Shown: piece after piece, positions 1 to 7,680 of the stretch
How the letters are laid out: the number at the start of each line of letters is the position of its first letter
How positions within the stretch are numbered: the stretch's first letter is position 1
NCBI RefSeq assembly: GCF_000385135.1
Contig: NZ_ARQM01000011.1
Coordinates: 310,001 to 374,000 of the forward strand
Source: Promicromonospora sukumoe 327MFSha3.1
GTDB taxonomy: Bacteria > Actinomycetota > Actinomycetes > Actinomycetales > Cellulomonadaceae
Direction of reading: 5' to 3'
Length of the DNA stretch: 64,000 nucleotides
Translations under genes and position numbers: made by a program
Notes under the pieces: model-generated
What the model was told of the DNA's origin: nothing
Seen by the model: the letters and a program-made list of their open reading frames with translations, nothing else
Databases searched by the model: none

Positions 1-1
1 C

Positions 2-1000
2 GCCGTCCGCGCCTGGGGCAAGGCGTGCGACGAGAACACCGGCCCGCTGCTGGGCAACGTGGACACCCAGTCCGCGGCGCGCGACATGGACATGCTCCGG
101 GGCGCGCTCGGCGACGACGAGCTGAACTACCTCGGCTACTCGTACGGCACCCAGCTCGGGGCGACCTACGCCGGCCTCTTCCCGGACCGGGCCGGCCGCC
201 TCGTGCTCGACGGCGCGCTGGACACCACGCTCAGCTCCGACGAGGTGGCGCTGCAGCAGGCCGAGGGCTTCGAGAGCGCGCTGCGCGCCTACGTGACCGA
301 CTGCCAGGCGGGCAGCGACTGCCCGCTCGGTGACGACGTGGACGCCGGCCTGAAGCGGATCCAGGACATGGTCGAGGACGCCGAGCCCAACCCGATCCCG
401 ACGTCGTCGGGGCGGGACGTGACCAAGAAGCTCGCGTTCTACGGCGTGGCCGTGACGATGTACGACGAGGCCTCCTGGTCGTTCCTCACCCAGGCGCTGC
501 GGGAGGTCTTCTGGGAGGGCACCGGCGACGACCTGCTCTACCTGGCGGACGTCTACAACGACCGCAACGACGACGGCACCTTCAAGTCCAACAGCGAGGA
601 GGCGTTCCGCGCGATCAACTGCGCCGACTCCCGCGCCGAGGAGGACATGACGAAGATGCGCGACATCGCCGCCGAGATCGAGGCCGCCGCCCCCACCCTC
701 GGCGAGTCGTTCGGCTACTCCGGCATCGAGTGCACCGACTGGCCGTACCCGCCGGCCGAGCAGGAGTTCGACCCCGCCGCCAAGGGTGCGCCGCCGATCG
801 TCGTCATCGGCACCACGAACGACCCGGCCACCCCGTACCGCTGGGCCGAGGCCCTCGCGGACACGCTGTCGACGGGTGTTCTGGTGACCTACGAGGGCGA
901 GGGGCACACGGCCTACGGCCGCTCCAACACCTGCGTCAGCAACGCCGTGGAGACCTACCTGCTGGAGGGCAAGGCGCCGAAGGACGGGCTCACCTGCTGA
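2..1000 (+). CDS. Alpha/beta-hydrolase, tripeptidyl-aminopeptidase-like (5' truncated)
   Basis: The frame is open from the first bases of the window, so the N-terminus lies outside. The visible part has the nucleophile elbow GYSYGTQ, followed by the pattern LFPDRAGRLVLDGALD typical of secreted SGNH-unrelated alpha/beta-hydrolases of the tripeptidyl aminopeptidase (TAP) family. Near the C-terminus the PPIVVIGTTNDPATPYRWA segment carries the acid Asp and EGEGHTAYGRSNTC the catalytic His; this matches the TAP-like C-terminal domain. Several Cys residues suggest disulfides in an exported enzyme. Likely role: release of N-terminal peptides or ester hydrolysis outside the cell; substrate unknown. 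It is followed by a tRNA gene, so it ends its own transcript. Confidence 0.85.
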   Translation, partial: AVRAWGKACDENTGPLLGNVDTQSAARDMDMLRGALGDDELNYLGYSYGTQLGATYAGLFPDRAGRLVLDGALDTTLSSDEVALQQAEGFESALRAYVTDCQAGSDCPLGDDVDAGLKRIQDMVEDAEPNPIPTSSGRDVTKKLAFYGVAVTMYDEASWSFLTQALREVFWEGTGDDLLYLADVYNDRNDDGTFKSNSEEAFRAINCADSRAEEDMTKMRDIAAEIEAAAPTLGESFGYSGIECTDWPYPPAEQEFDPAAKGAPPIVVIGTTNDPATPYRWAEALADTLSTGVLVTYEGEGHTAYGRSNTCVSNAVETYLLEGKAPKDGLTC

Positions 1001-1125
1001 CCTCCTGCGGGGCGCCGTTCCGCCGGTCAGGGAAGTCACACGGTTTCGCTTTGGAACCTGGGTCATGCATTGGGTACAGTTGGGCCCGCTCACCCATCCG
1101 GTCCTGACCGGTGTGCGGTGCGTGC

Positions 1126-1198
1126 GCCGCCTTAGCTCAGTCGGCAGAGCGTCTCACTCGTAATGAGAAGGTCGTGGGTTCGATTCCCACAGGCGGCT
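1126..1198 (+). tRNA. tRNA-Thr (anticodon CGT)
   Basis: Full cloverleaf of 73 nt. The acceptor stem GCCGCCT pairs with AGGCGGC. The D arm is GCTC...GAGC, the anticodon stem TCTCA/TGAGA holds loop CTCGTAA (anticodon CGT, reading ACG), and the T arm is GTGGG-TTCGATT-CCCAC. The discriminator is T, and the genomic sequence continues CA rather than CCA, so the tail is added by enzyme. A degenerate copy of its 3' half lies about 2.1 kb downstream, which suggests the gene has been an integration target. Confidence 0.97.
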
Positions 1199-1247
1199 CA
1201 GTGTGAAGGAAGGCCCGGAACCTCGACGGTTCCGGGCCTTTCGCGTT
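1153..1247 (+). repeat. Left copy of tRNA-Thr 3'-half/terminator direct repeat (att-like)
   Basis: The segment runs from the tRNA anticodon stem through the T arm, the 3' end and the following terminator hairpin. It is repeated at 3273-3365: the first 23 nt (1153-1175 and 3273-3295) are identical and the rest is similar with scattered mismatches. Duplicated tRNA 3' halves flanking foreign genes are the classic scar of site-specific integration. No integrase is present between the copies. Confidence 0.75.
1210..1241 (+). terminator. Rho-independent terminator of tRNA-Thr
   Basis: The 13-bp stem AAGGCCCGGAACC (1210-1222) pairs with 1228-1240 around a TCGAC loop, 11 nt after the tRNA end, followed by a short T-containing tail. 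A decayed copy accompanies the tRNA remnant at 3328-3359. Confidence 0.85.
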
Positions 1248-1313
1248 GCTGCTTGCCGATCGGCTGTACCGCGTCCGGTGAGATGCCCCGGACGCGCCCG
1301 TCTCGGTCAGCGG

Positions 1314-1365
1314 TTGGCATGGCTGTGTTTCTCGCTCTAGGCTGTTTCTCACGATGAGAAACAGC
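1314..1365 (+). promoter_or_regulatory. Promoter and palindromic operator overlapping the antitoxin start
   Basis: A -35-like TTGGCA (1314-1319) and -10-like TAGGCT (1338-1343) are 18 nt apart. The predicted transcription start falls almost on the ATG at 1354, so the mRNA is probably leaderless. A perfect 10-bp inverted repeat (GCTGTTTCTC at 1341-1350, GAGAAACAGC at 1356-1365) covers the end of the -10, the start site and the start codon. That is a good position for autorepression by the antitoxin's winged-helix domain. The regulatory role is inferred. Confidence 0.55.
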
Positions 1366-2436
1366 GGTTTTCGGGAAACAGAGATCGTGGAGGGCGCGCT
1401 TCGTCGCGTCACCGACCTGTTGCCTGGTTCGTGGGAACTCCTGGTGCGTCGTCAGGTTCGGAACGGCTCGCTGCCTTTCGACGCCGTTGTCGAACTGGTC
1501 GCACCAACCCGTGAGCGAGTCTCTTTCGTCATCGAGGCGCTGCGGTCGGGCACCCTGCCGACGAACACCCTGATCGACCTCCTCCTGGCACTGGAACGGC
1601 CGGCAGGCGTGCCGCTCTTGTTCGTCTCGGACTACATCGGGCCAACGGTCCGTCGCGCTGCTGCCGAGAAGGGCATCAACTTCGCCGACACCACAGGCTG
1701 GGTCCGCATCGTCAACGACAACCCCTTGATCCTCCTGACCGGGCAGGGCGCCGATCGGTCTCCCCGCACGCGGTCCAGCAGCGCTGTGACTCGGCTGAAT
1801 GGACGTGCTGCAGGTCGCACGGTGCGAGCACTCGCCGCCGCTCAGCTGCCCGTCGGGGTCAGAGATCTCGCGGCCATCGCAGACGTGGCCCCCAGCTCCG
1901 TCTCCAAGCTGCTCGTCACCCTTGCCTCGGAGGGCATCGTCGATCGTGACTCCGACGGGAGTGTGCTCGCCGTCAGGCGGCGATCACTCATCGGGCGATG
2001 GGCTCGTGACTACGACTATGCCAAGTCCAACACCTCGGTCGGCTACTACATCGCGCCCCGGGGGATCGAACGAGCCCTGACCCGGCTTGACCAGCAGAGC
2101 GGTGTCACGCTGACCGGTTCCGCCGCCGCTCGGCGCAGTTTGCCGCCTACCTCGGTCCCGGTCGTGCCGATGCGCCTACTGGCGCTCTACGCGGCCGACC
2201 CCCCGGGCACGGCGCGCGACCTCGGGCTCATCGTGGCCGATCGAGCCACAGCCAACGTAGTGATCGCCGGGCCCCAGGACGCCGCCGTCCTGCCTGATGC
2301 GGATGATCAGCGTCCTGCGATCGCGCCGCTGGCACTCGTCCTCGCCGACCTGCTGACGCTTCCGGGCCGCTCGGACGCCGAGGCCACGCAGCTCATGGAC
2401 GCACTGGCGGCCACCGATCCCTCCTGGGAGGAATGA
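1354..2436 (+). CDS. Type IV TA antitoxin / regulator, AbiEi-like
   Basis: 360 residues. A helix-turn-helix/winged-helix region sits around residues 165-205 (PVGVRDLAAIADVAPSSVSK, then a wing-like strand), as in MarR-like or AbiEi antitoxins. The N-terminal ~130 residues (ending LFVSDYIGPTVRRAAAEKG, then FADTTGWVRI) resemble the region that precedes the HTH in long AbiEi-family proteins. It lies directly upstream of a nucleotidyltransferase toxin gene with 1 bp between stop and start, which supports an operon. The ATG at 1354 has no Shine-Dalgarno and is probably leaderless. Wobble positions are visibly more A/T-rich than in neighbouring genes, consistent with transfer. The AbiEi assignment rests on layout and partner rather than on a diagnostic motif. 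Confidence 0.65.
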   Translation: MRNSGFRETEIVEGALRRVTDLLPGSWELLVRRQVRNGSLPFDAVVELVAPTRERVSFVIEALRSGTLPTNTLIDLLLALERPAGVPLLFVSDYIGPTVRRAAAEKGINFADTTGWVRIVNDNPLILLTGQGADRSPRTRSSSAVTRLNGRAAGRTVRALAAAQLPVGVRDLAAIADVAPSSVSKLLVTLASEGIVDRDSDGSVLAVRRRSLIGRWARDYDYAKSNTSVGYYIAPRGIERALTRLDQQSGVTLTGSAAARRSLPPTSVPVVPMRLLALYAADPPGTARDLGLIVADRATANVVIAGPQDAAVLPDADDQRPAIAPLALVLADLLTLPGRSDAEATQLMDALAATDPSWEE

Positions 2437-2437
2437 C

Positions 2438-3247
2438 TTGAACGATCTCGCACCGGAATATGTCGCCGCGCGCCGCGTCCTCCTCGATGCGCTCGACGCG
2501 CTGAACGAGCATCGAGACAATCTGGTCCTGGTCGGTGCACAAGCCGTGTACCACCACACCGGGGCGGCAGATCTGAACGTCCCGTTGATGACGACCGATG
2601 CTGATCTTGCGATCAACGCGGACGGGCTGGCAGACGTACCCGAGATCGGCGATGTGCTCCGTTCTGCGGGGTTCACTCCCGGGCGGAACCCCGGACACTG
2701 GGTCGCGCTGAATGACATTGCGGTGGACCTCATGGTGGTACCGCACCAGTCGGGGACCAGTGCGAGCGCACGTGGGGCTCGGTTGTTACCGCACGAGAAG
2801 CACACCGCCAGGATCGCCCGCGGACTGGAACCAGCTCTTGTCGACAACGAGTACGTGAGGATCTCGGCCCTCGAACAGGCCGACGGCAGATGCTTCGAAC
2901 TTCGTGTGGCAGGGCCGGCCGCGTTGCTGACCGCCAAGGTGATAAAGATCAGTGAACGTCTTGTCCAAGCAGATGCGCAGCCGGACCGGTTGAAGGAGAA
3001 GGACGCGCTTGATGCATTCCGGCTGCTTCAGGCGATCGATACCGCAGATCTCGTGCGTGGCCTCAAGAAGCACCGTGATGACGTGCACGCCTCTGCTGCG
3101 ACTGAGGATGCTCTCGAGGTACTGAGGATTCACGGGAGCGAGGCGCAGGACCGCGTCCCACTTCTCGCTGCTGGCGCGGCACAAGGAGATCCTGCGGTCG
3201 CGCCGGCTTTCGCGGCGCTTGTCAGGGAACTTCTCGCGGCTCTTTGA
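2438..3247 (+). CDS. Nucleotidyltransferase toxin, AbiEii/MenT-like
   Basis: 269 residues starting at TTG 2438, with GGGAGG just upstream inside the end of the preceding gene. LVLVGAQAVYHHTG followed by TTDADLAI is the DNA-polymerase-beta-like nucleotidyltransferase core: a variant G-G/S motif and then the DxD metal-binding pair. A later DLMVVP strand could carry the third acidic residue, and LTAKVIKISER resembles the conserved Lys helix of AbiEii-type toxins. Characterised relatives (MenT toxins of Mycobacterium) transfer nucleotides to tRNA 3' ends. The pair probably acts as a toxin-antitoxin or phage-defence module; activity here is inferred. Confidence 0.7.
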   Translation: MNDLAPEYVAARRVLLDALDALNEHRDNLVLVGAQAVYHHTGAADLNVPLMTTDADLAINADGLADVPEIGDVLRSAGFTPGRNPGHWVALNDIAVDLMVVPHQSGTSASARGARLLPHEKHTARIARGLEPALVDNEYVRISALEQADGRCFELRVAGPAALLTAKVIKISERLVQADAQPDRLKEKDALDAFRLLQAIDTADLVRGLKKHRDDVHASAATEDALEVLRIHGSEAQDRVPLLAAGAAQGDPAVAPAFAALVRELLAAL

Positions 3248-3272
3248 CCGATGGTGGTCTGGCGGACGCTTC

Positions 3273-3365
3273 CTCACTCGTAATGAGAAGGTCGTCGGTT
3301 CCATCCCACCGTGGCTCGGTCTGAAGGAAGGCCAGGGACCTCGACCGTTCCGGGCCTTTCGCGTT
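3273..3365 (+). repeat. Right copy of tRNA-Thr 3'-half/terminator repeat (degenerate)
   Basis: Remnant of tRNA-Thr lacking the 5' half. The anticodon arm is intact, the T arm is mutated (GTCGG-TTCCAT-CCCAC) and the acceptor strand is eroded. A mismatched terminator hairpin (3328-3359) follows. It marks the right end of the insert that starts after the intact tRNA. No functional cloverleaf can form. Confidence 0.75.
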
Positions 3366-3529
3366 TAGGCAGCCCAAGCCCAGCATGTTCAGCTATTGCC
3401 GACTCTCCGTCGACGGCGGAGAACGGCAATTTCCCGAACACTTTGGCCCGGCCCCCTCGCCCCTCACCCAATTCGGGTGACGAGCCGCACCCGAGCGGCT
3501 CCTAGGGTCTCGCTCGGGAGGGACCCCGG

Positions 3530-5065
3530 ATGAACGCGACGAGCACCCCGGTCGGCGCCGGAGGAGTGCTGGCGGCGACCTGCATCTCGACGCTGGTCGT
3601 CAACGCGAACACCTCGGCGGTCAGCATCCTCCTGCCGGCGATCAGCGAGGACACCGGGATGTCGGTCGACACCTTGCAGTGGGCCGTCACCGGTTACTCG
3701 CTGGTCGGCGCGGCAGTGATCATCACCTCCGGCTCGCTCGGCGACGTCTTCGGGCGCAAGCGGGTCTTCCAGCTCGGCCTGGCGCTGTTCGTCGTCTCCT
3801 GCGTGCTGATCGCGCTGGCGCAGTCGGGCGGCATGGTGATCGCGGGCCGGGTCATCCAGGGCGCCGCCGGCGCCACCATCCTGGCGTGCGGGCTGAGCCT
3901 GCTGTCGGTGGCCACGAAGGGCGACGAGAACCTGCGCGCCGTCTCGCTGTGGGGCGCCGCGGCGGCGGTGGGGGCCGCCGCCGGGCCGCTGGTCGGCGGT
4001 GTCCTGGTTGACGTCACGGGGTGGCAGGGGCTGTTCTGGATCGACGCCGGCGTGGCGGTGCTGTGCATGGTGCTCACCTACTTCGCCGTCGCGGAGTCCC
4101 GGGACCCGGACGCGCCACGGTCCATCGACTACCTCGGCACCTTCCTGATCGCCCTGACCCTGATGCCCTTGATCCTCGGGGTGAGCAAGAGCGGCGACTG
4201 GGGGTGGATCTCGGTGCCCACGCTCACCTGCTTTGCGATCACGCTGGTCGCGGGCTGGGGCTTCGTGCGGACCGAGCGCCGGGTCGCCGCCCCGCTCCTG
4301 GACCTGCGGCTGCTGCGCAACCGGGTCCTCGTCGGCGCGACCATCGCCATCCTGATCGGCGCGGGCACCATCAACGCGCTCATGTACCTGCTCAGCCTCT
4401 ACTTCCAGGACCCGTCGACGCTCGGCCTCTCACCCCTGCAGGCCGGGCTGGCGACGCTGCCCGCCACGGTGGGCCTCGTCGTCGTCGCCCCGCTCGTGCC
4501 CCGGCTGGCCGGGCGGTTCGGTCCCCGGCAGATCATCGGCGCCGGCTTCGCGATCACGGCCGCCGGCTTCGTCGCGATCGGCTTCGCGAACGCGTCGTGG
4601 CAGTACCTGGTGTTCCTGCTGCCCCTCGTGGCCATCGCCGTCGGCATGGGGCTGTCGAACGGGCCGTCGTCGTCGGCGGCCACGGCATCGGTGGCGGCGG
4701 ACCAGGTCGGCGAGGCCTCCGGCGTCTCCAACATGGCCCGGTACGTCGGGGCGGCGGTGGCGACGGCGCTGGCGGCGACGATCTACGCCGGCGTGACCGC
4801 CAACCACGTGGCGGACGGCGCCGCGGACGCCGACGCCCTCTCGGCCGGGCTGGCCGCGGCGTCGTGGGTCATGGCGGTGTTCAGCGCGCTCGGGCTGCTG
4901 CTCGCTATCGTCGTCATCGTGCGGCACCCGGCCGGCCGGGCCAGCCTGTCCGACTCGGCGGCCGCGGCCGCCGCGCACCTGCACACGCTGCCCACGACCG
5001 CCGCCGCCACGGGCAGGGGCGCGAACGCGCCGTCCGTCGACCAGCCCTCGGGAGAGCCGTCATGA
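3530..5065 (+). CDS. MFS drug/solute exporter, DHA2 (14-TM) type
   Basis: 511 residues with about 14 hydrophobic segments. Motif A appears as GSLGDVFGRKR after TM2 and GRVIQGAAGA marks TM4. The motif C-like run WGAAAAVGAAAGPLVGGVL in TM5 is typical of drug:H+ antiporters of the DHA2 family. The C-terminal ~40 residues are a hydrophilic Ala/Thr-rich tail. The start ATG 3530 follows GGGAGGGA at a good distance. Its last codons overlap the start of the M24 peptidase (ATGA), so the two are co-translated. Function: proton-driven efflux across the inner membrane; substrate unknown. Confidence 0.88.
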   Translation: MNATSTPVGAGGVLAATCISTLVVNANTSAVSILLPAISEDTGMSVDTLQWAVTGYSLVGAAVIITSGSLGDVFGRKRVFQLGLALFVVSCVLIALAQSGGMVIAGRVIQGAAGATILACGLSLLSVATKGDENLRAVSLWGAAAAVGAAAGPLVGGVLVDVTGWQGLFWIDAGVAVLCMVLTYFAVAESRDPDAPRSIDYLGTFLIALTLMPLILGVSKSGDWGWISVPTLTCFAITLVAGWGFVRTERRVAAPLLDLRLLRNRVLVGATIAILIGAGTINALMYLLSLYFQDPSTLGLSPLQAGLATLPATVGLVVVAPLVPRLAGRFGPRQIIGAGFAITAAGFVAIGFANASWQYLVFLLPLVAIAVGMGLSNGPSSSAATASVAADQVGEASGVSNMARYVGAAVATALAATIYAGVTANHVADGAADADALSAGLAAASWVMAVFSALGLLLAIVVIVRHPAGRASLSDSAAAAAAHLHTLPTTAAATGRGANAPSVDQPSGEPS

Positions 5066-6195
5066 GCACCGAACCCCTCACCGCCGTCCCGTTCACCACC
5101 CGGGACTACGCCGCCCGCATGGCGCGCGTGGTCGACGACGGGCGCGCGGCCGGCCTCGACGGCGTCCTGGTGGCCCCCGGGCCCGACCTGGTCTGGCTCA
5201 CCGGCTACCAGCCGACGGCGATCACCGAGCGGCTGACCGTGCTGCTGCTCACCGCGGACCGGGAGCCCACGCTGCTGGTCCCGACCCTGGAGCGGCCGGA
5301 CGCCGAGCGGGCCGAGGGCGCGCCCGCCGTCTCGCTCGTGGGCTGGACCGACGGCGCCGACCCGTACGACGTCGTGCGCGGGCTGCTGCGGCCGGACGGC
5401 GCGTACGGCGTCTCCGACAACACGTGGGCCATGCACCTGCTCGGCCTGCAGTCCGCGCTCCCCGGGTCGCGGTACGAGTCCCTGACCCGGCGGCTCCCGA
5501 TGCTGCGGGCCGTCAAGGACGACAACGAGCTGGCGCGCCTGGCGGCCGCGGGCGCCGCGGCCGACGCGACCTACGAGGAGATCCTGCAGGTCCGCTTCGC
5601 CGGGCGCCGGGAGACCGACGTCGCCGCCGACCTCGCCGACCTGCTGCGCGCCCACGGCCACGAGCAGGTCGACTTCACCGTCGTGGGATCCGGGCCCAAC
5701 GGCGCCAACCCGCACCACGAGGCGGGGGTGCGGGTGATCCAGGACGGCGACTGCATCGTGCTGGACTTCGGCGGCCTGATGTTCGGCTACGGCTCCGACA
5801 CCAGCCGCACGGTCTGCGTGGGCGAGCCCACCGAGCAGATCCGCGAGGTGCACGAGATCGTCCGCCGCGCCCAGCAGGCCGGCGTCGACGCCGTGCGCCC
5901 CGGGGCGGCGTGCCAGGAGGTGGACCGCGCCGCCCGGCGCCTGATCACCGAGGCCGGGTACGGCGAGCAGTTCATCCACCGCACCGGCCACGGCATCGGC
6001 GTCACCACGCACGAGCCGCCGTACATGATCGAGGGCGAGGAGCTGCCCATGGTCCCCGGCATGTGCTTCTCGGTCGAGCCCGGCATCTACCTGCCCGGCC
6101 GGTTCGGCGTGCGCATCGAGGACATCGTCACCGTCACCGCGGACGGCGGCCGCCGCCTGAACACGAGCGACCGCTCGCTGCGCGTCGTCGGGTGA
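5062..6195 (+). CDS. M24 family metallopeptidase, Xaa-Pro aminopeptidase/dipeptidase-like
   Basis: 377 residues. The N-terminal creatinase-like domain (residues 1-140) includes PDLVWLTGYQP. The C-terminal pita-bread domain has all five dinuclear metal ligands: Asp235 (VLDFGG), Asp246 (GSDTSRT), His310 (RTGHGIG), Glu339 (SVEPGIY) and Glu353 (VRIED). The enzyme should remove N-terminal residues preceding proline, or cleave X-Pro dipeptides, in the cytoplasm. The ATG at 5062 overlaps the stop of the MFS gene. The pairing of a peptidase with an exporter is unexplained and may reflect peptide or proline recycling. A much longer upstream reading in this frame is the shadow of the transporter. Confidence 0.9.
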   Translation: MSTEPLTAVPFTTRDYAARMARVVDDGRAAGLDGVLVAPGPDLVWLTGYQPTAITERLTVLLLTADREPTLLVPTLERPDAERAEGAPAVSLVGWTDGADPYDVVRGLLRPDGAYGVSDNTWAMHLLGLQSALPGSRYESLTRRLPMLRAVKDDNELARLAAAGAAADATYEEILQVRFAGRRETDVAADLADLLRAHGHEQVDFTVVGSGPNGANPHHEAGVRVIQDGDCIVLDFGGLMFGYGSDTSRTVCVGEPTEQIREVHEIVRRAQQAGVDAVRPGAACQEVDRAARRLITEAGYGEQFIHRTGHGIGVTTHEPPYMIEGEELPMVPGMCFSVEPGIYLPGRFGVRIEDIVTVTADGGRRLNTSDRSLRVVG

Positions 6196-6250
6196 CCGGT
6201 TGGCCTGGCGCCGACCCGACGGCGCCTGGCTCCGGCCCGACGGCGGCCCC

Positions 6251-6640
6251 TCAGGCGGCCAGCGGGACGGGCCCGAGCCGGCCCCACAGCACGAAAGCGA
6301 TCAGCACCAGGTAGGCCAGGTCCGGCACCAGGAGCCGGTACTCCCGGCGCGAGATCCGCGTGACCGCCGCGCCCACCATGATCATCGCCAGGCCCAGCGC
6401 CGCGAGCGGCACCAGCTCCGGCGCGACGCCCGTCAGGCCCGGCAGCACGAGGCCGAGCCCGCCCAGGATCTCCAGCACGCCGATCGTCTTGATCCGGGCC
6501 TGGCTGACGTCGTCGGTCCACGCTGCCGAGGCGCCGCCCGTCGCGCGGATCCGCTGCTTGCTCAGGACCACCTTGAGCAGACCGCCCGCCACGTAGGCGA
6601 GCGCGAGCAGTCCGGCCACTGTCCACAGGGCGATGTTCAT
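6251..6640 (-). CDS. DoxX family membrane protein
   Basis: 129 residues with four predicted transmembrane helices (residues ~5-22, ~48-68, ~72-92 and ~103-122). The segments KTIGVLEILGGLGLVLPGL and VPLAALGLAMIMVGAAVTR are typical of DoxX-like four-helix proteins. The start ATG (complement of 6638-6640) is preceded by GGAAGGA at good spacing; longer in-frame starts lack this and run into the spacer before the SDR gene. DoxX proteins have been linked to redox and thiol stress, but no role can be assigned here. Confidence 0.8.
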   Translation of the reverse strand: MNIALWTVAGLLALAYVAGGLLKVVLSKQRIRATGGASAAWTDDVSQARIKTIGVLEILGGLGLVLPGLTGVAPELVPLAALGLAMIMVGAAVTRISRREYRLLVPDLAYLVLIAFVLWGRLGPVPLAA

Positions 6641-6720
6641 CGGGGAGTCCTTCCGGTGCCGCAGGTCGCTGTCGCCCCACCGACGAGACGGGCGCCCGTG
6701 CCGTGACGAGCGCCCGGCAC

Positions 6721-7569
6721 CTACGGTGCGGGTTCGGGGACGGCCTCCTCGGCCGCCCGGCTCACGGCCTCCCACTCCTTCCAGGTGCGACGCCGCTCGT
6801 CGGTGACGGCGAACGCGACGTCGTACGCCGTGCCGCCGAGCAGGAGCCGTCGCGGCGGCCGGGGGCTGTTGACCAGCGTCATGATCGCCTCGGCCGCGAG
6901 CCGCGGATCGCTGTCGACGCTGTTCTCCGCGAACTGCGCGGCGAGCCGTTCACGCAGGGTGTCGTACGCGGGCAGCGGTGCGGCGGTGTCCATCGCGGAG
7001 TAGAGGTCGGTCCAGTAGCCGCCCGGCTCGACGACGGTCACGTGTACGCCGAACTCCGCTAGCTCGTGCGCCACCGCCTCGCTGAGGCCCTCCAGGGCGA
7101 ACTTGCTGGCGCTGTAGAGGCCGGTGCCCGCGAAGCCGGCCAGGCCCCCGATGCTCGAGACCTGGACCAGGTGGCCCGACCCCTGTCGGCGCAGCACCGG
7201 CGCCACCGCCTGGGTGACCCAGACGGCGCCGAAGAAGTTGGTCTCCAGCTGCGCGCGCACCTGTGTCTCGGTGAACTCCTCGACGAACCCGTACGACATG
7301 ATCCCGGCGTTGTTGACCACCACGTCGAGCCGCCCGAACGCCTCGACCGCCCGGTCGACGGCGGCGCGGACCGACCCCGGGTCGCGGACGTCGGCGGCGA
7401 GCTGGAGCAGCCCGGGGCGGGCGTCGTCGTCGCGCAGCGTGCGGGAGAGGGCGGCGACCCGGTCGCCGGCCGCGAGGGCGGCCTCGGTGAAGGCGCGGCC
7501 CAGACCGCGGCTGGCTCCCGTGACGAGCCAGGTGCGGCCGGTGGTGCTGATGTCTTCGGTCGTCATCAT
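6721..7569 (-). CDS. Short-chain dehydrogenase/reductase (classical SDR)
   Basis: 282 residues. The cofactor-binding motif TGASRGLG lies at residues ~18-25, NNAG at ~87-90 and the catalytic Ser-Tyr-Lys set at SSIGG and YSASK. PGGYWTDL is the usual PG segment after the active site. It is probably an NADP(H)-dependent oxidoreductase of unknown substrate. It is transcribed divergently from a TetR regulator, with two palindromic operators between them, and DoxX lies just downstream on the same strand. Together these look like a small TetR-controlled stress or xenobiotic-response unit. Two consecutive ATG codons are available; the first follows AAGGGG. Confidence 0.88.
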   Translation of the reverse strand: MMTTEDISTTGRTWLVTGASRGLGRAFTEAALAAGDRVAALSRTLRDDDARPGLLQLAADVRDPGSVRAAVDRAVEAFGRLDVVVNNAGIMSYGFVEEFTETQVRAQLETNFFGAVWVTQAVAPVLRRQGSGHLVQVSSIGGLAGFAGTGLYSASKFALEGLSEAVAHELAEFGVHVTVVEPGGYWTDLYSAMDTAAPLPAYDTLRERLAAQFAENSVDSDPRLAAEAIMTLVNSPRPPRRLLLGGTAYDVAFAVTDERRRTWKEWEAVSRAAEEAVPEPAP

Positions 7570-7585
7570 GAACCCCTTCGATGTT

Positions 7586-7660
7586 TTGTCGAGACGAAGC
7601 GTCTCGACAAAGATGCTGCCGGATGCGTCGAGGACTTGTCAAGACGAAACGTCTCGTCTC
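7586..7660. promoter_or_regulatory. Two TetR operators in the SDR/TetR divergent promoter
   Basis: TTGTCGAGACG (7586-7596), a 3-nt spacer and CGTCTCGACAA (7600-7610) form a perfect 11-bp inverted repeat. A second site at 7636-7660 has the same left half with one change and a weaker right half. The two centres are 50 bp apart, about five helical turns, so two TetR dimers could bind the same DNA face and repress both directions. Confidence 0.75.
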
Positions 7661-7680
7661 TTCAAAGGTAGGGTGGTGCC

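Noticed and set aside
1137-1412. Minus-strand reading frame with IEPTTFSLRV-type peptide over the tRNA, and a similar one at 3274-3304
   Set aside because: This peptide is the well-known false translation of tRNA-Thr read on the opposite strand. It only confirms the tRNA remnant.
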